Below are positions 5,776 through 7,736 of a DNA stretch of 7,736 nt, one piece after another. The translations under genes were made by a program, and so were the position numbers. This stretch comes from Rickettsiales bacterium (GTDB lineage: Bacteria; Pseudomonadota; Alphaproteobacteria; Rs-D84). The DNA is taken from assembly GCA_031278055.1 (NCBI GenBank), contig JAITLD010000088.1, positions 1-7,736 of the forward strand. The letters are read 5' to 3'. Numbering within the stretch: position 1 is the stretch's first letter; every line of letters starts with the position of its first letter. Below the pieces are notes generated by a model, which was not told where the DNA came from, did no database searches, and saw nothing but the letters and a program-made list of their open reading frames with translations.

Positions 5776-7736
5776 CTACAGCTGTATATCCTCGCATTTT
5801 TCACCAGAGGTGCTGCTGGTGCAAGAGGATTTTGAACTGCCTCCGATACCGAAAAATCCGTTGCTTTTCGACGACGAGCAGGATGCAGTCACAGTTTCGG
5901 TGCAATAATGGCAGTTTCTGGACTCCCTGCTGAATATGGATCTGGTATGTCTGGTTGTGTTGCCACTTGCCTGCGTCCCGCTACTGCTATATCCGATACC
6001 GGTCAGCGAGATTCCTGCCTGTGTATCTTTGGTGCTAGCGCTCGCTCCGGCAGTCTTGCTTCCCGTATTGGCCTCAATCAGACGGTTCAAACTGACACCT
6101 CTGCCTATTTCGACCATGATGGAATACGGGGGCATCAGAGAAACATCCGCTTCTGCACTGCCGCCGCCGCCACCTTGCCCGCTGCCCATCTGATGGCATA
6201 TAACCTGCGCAATGTCCGCGGATGCATCTTTGGTTGCCTTGGATAGCATATCATTATATTTCTTGTTATAATTATCCTGCGCTTGCCGCAAAGCCGCGCT
6301 GGCAATCATAACCTTTGTATTATTCAACAAGTACGGGAATCTCGCAGTTGTCCTATTATTTTTGTCATTCCTGCCATTAATTTGCGACAGATCGCGGCCT
6401 TCGACGCAATACTTTATCCTTTGATCTGATTCCACTATCTCCATTGTGCGGTTAACGGTGCCGGCAATATTGAGGAGCTCCATCTCTACTTTGTCTATAA
6501 CAGCAGCCGCCAGCTCTTTATTCTCAATCCATTCATTCTTTTTACGGACGTTCCGTATATAATCTTTTACGCCGATGTCCCCAAACGGCAATATGTTCTT
6601 CTTCGGGCATCTGCCATTATCATCCAATCCATCACAGAGAACTCCATCGCCCATCTTGATCATACCAAAAGATAACATCCCGGTAATGCGATAAACATTA
6701 CCGTTCTTTATCGAATCTAGACTTTGTGATCCTAAATTATTATCGGCTGCAAATCTGTTGCAATCCGTAGTGCTACCGCAGACCTCGTTCAATTTTTCAT
6801 CTATCAGATTCTGGCAGTTTTCAAGCAAATTGTTGTCCATATTTAAATAGAAACCCATCAGTATATTATCAACGTCGGACATTTTGAAATTCTTTCTGCT
6901 CTGCTTGCAAACGACAAGCTTGTCAACAGGGCACATTTCATGTATGTACTTATAATCCATTCCTATGCATTGCGAAAAATCTTCCCCACACCGGTCTTCG
7001 GATGTAAAGCATTCTCTGATCTCGTCGGTACAAGCGTCTATACGCATAGCGGCAAGTTTCGATACTACATAATCCCAGATCTGCGGCTCCATCCTCTCGC
7101 ATGGATCAATCTCCATTTTGCAGAACGAACGCGCCATTTCGGGCCGCGACAGACATGAATCCATCGTCTCGGTTCCCTTTCCGGCGATATCGTCCTTGCA
7201 CGCCTTTTGTATGCAGTCGGAAATATCCGTCAAACATGACTGCCTTTTTCCAGATTCCAGTTTCGATTCCGCGATTTTTAGCTCTGGCGCGACATCGCGC
7301 AGAAAATCCGTCCATACCGCATCGCGGTTCGCCAGGCATTTGTCCAGGACTTTCTCGCAGACGTTCCTTTTGCTCGATAGCATTTCAAGAGTGGAATCCG
7401 TGATTTCGAATTTATCAACATGCGAAACCCTGGTTCCGCGCGTCGAACCGGCGGCATTATTCTGCATATTCTCGGACGCGATCGAACTAGCACAGCGCCC
7501 CCAATCATTACCGCACGCATCCTCGGTCTTCATACACCTTTTGAATTCGACCATGCAGGTTCCGCGATCATACTCGTTATCGCGGTCAAAGACCTCCTGC
7601 CTGGCGTCGACTATGCTCTTTTGCGCCTCAAGCATAGCTAGTTCGGACTTCTTTTCTAAATCCTTTACAATTTTGGACAAAGCCGTGCAATCATTTTGGA
7701 TTTGCTTCAAGTAAGTCTGCGTCAGAATTTTCATGT
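5776..7736 (-). CDS. Large Cys-rich protein C, N-terminus cut by window edge
   Basis: Unrecognised protein, open to the right edge. The first visible Met (ATG at 7734) begins a coiled-coil-like helix (about 7-50), not a signal peptide, so the true start probably lies outside the window. Numbering from that Met, 652 residues carry 31 cysteines. Two matching every-seventh quartets, C60/67/74/81 and C235/242/249/256, share nine of 22 positions, including Glu-Asp before the third Cys and Gly after it. Further C-x6-C pairs are 126/133, 167/174 (then C179) and 205/212. Cysteines thin out after 376. A helical stretch (about 400-510) leads to a Gly-rich linker (517-526), a Ser/Thr/Gly-rich segment (556-595), and a Cys/Ser tail with CxxC (608-611), C619, C638 and C647. 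Probably exported like proteins A and B, by analogy only. Function unknown; an adhesin, envelope or secretion-related role is speculation. Confidence 0.8.
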   Translation of the reverse strand, partial: MKILTQTYLKQIQNDCTALSKIVKDLEKKSELAMLEAQKSIVDARQEVFDRDNEYDRGTCMVEFKRCMKTEDACGNDWGRCASSIASENMQNNAAGSTRGTRVSHVDKFEITDSTLEMLSSKRNVCEKVLDKCLANRDAVWTDFLRDVAPELKIAESKLESGKRQSCLTDISDCIQKACKDDIAGKGTETMDSCLSRPEMARSFCKMEIDPCERMEPQIWDYVVSKLAAMRIDACTDEIRECFTSEDRCGEDFSQCIGMDYKYIHEMCPVDKLVVCKQSRKNFKMSDVDNILMGFYLNMDNNLLENCQNLIDEKLNEVCGSTTDCNRFAADNNLGSQSLDSIKNGNVYRITGMLSFGMIKMGDGVLCDGLDDNGRCPKKNILPFGDIGVKDYIRNVRKKNEWIENKELAAAVIDKVEMELLNIAGTVNRTMEIVESDQRIKYCVEGRDLSQINGRNDKNNRTTARFPYLLNNTKVMIASAALRQAQDNYNKKYNDMLSKATKDASADIAQVICHQMGSGQGGGGGSAEADVSLMPPYSIMVEIGRGVSLNRLIEANTGSKTAGASASTKDTQAGISLTGIGYSSSGTQASGNTTRHTRSIFSRESRNCHYCTETVTASCSSSKSNGFFGIGGSSKSSCTSSTSGEKCEDIQL

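Noticed and set aside
1..7736. Metal-binding (metallothionein or Fe-S) reading of the Cys-rich proteins
   Set aside because: Most spacings are seven residues, not CxxC or CxC clusters, and signal peptides on two of the proteins favour disulfides in an oxidising compartment; only the two CxxC pairs leave it open locally.
1..7736. Mobile element, CRISPR array, tRNA or rRNA
   Set aside because: No transposase or integrase motifs, no regular direct repeats with spacers, and no tRNA-like cloverleaf or rRNA sequence were seen; the gaps between genes are all below 180 bases.

Overview
The window looks like a Gram-negative bacterial chromosome with about balanced base composition. The evidence is standard-code genes with AAGGA ribosome binding sites, exonuclease III, a DapA of the usual length for diaminopimelate/lysine synthesis, and three exported or probably exported Cys-rich proteins. 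An uncultured, possibly host-associated alphaproteobacterium would fit, but no rRNA or marker gene here settles it. I see no mobile element, CRISPR array, tRNA or rRNA.

Layout, left to right. (1) 1-1835, minus strand: two exported Cys-rich genes of unknown function, joined by an ATGA stop/start overlap; the downstream one runs off the left edge. An extended -10 promoter sits just before the upstream gene. (2) 1902-3572, minus strand: an acyl-CoA synthetase gene with a good promoter and a strong intrinsic terminator that overlaps its stop codon. (3) 3685-5738, plus strand: exonuclease III (xth), then dapA with its own possible promoter, then a 92-residue unknown protein 2 bases after dapA. (4) 5776-7736, minus strand: a large Cys-rich protein, entering from the right edge and converging on the dapA unit.

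The middle block is housekeeping: fatty acid activation, base-excision repair and lysine/mDAP synthesis. The unusual part is the set of three Cys-rich proteins on either side. Their sequences differ, but they share a cysteine grammar: Cys-x6/7-Cys-hydrophobic-x3/5-Cys, often followed by Gly and a fourth Cys seven or eight residues on. In two of the three genes a strict every-seventh-residue cysteine quartet occurs. Two of them begin with signal peptides, so the cysteines probably form disulfides outside the cytoplasm. This looks like a dispersed family of secreted disulfide-stapled helical proteins that I cannot match to a named family.
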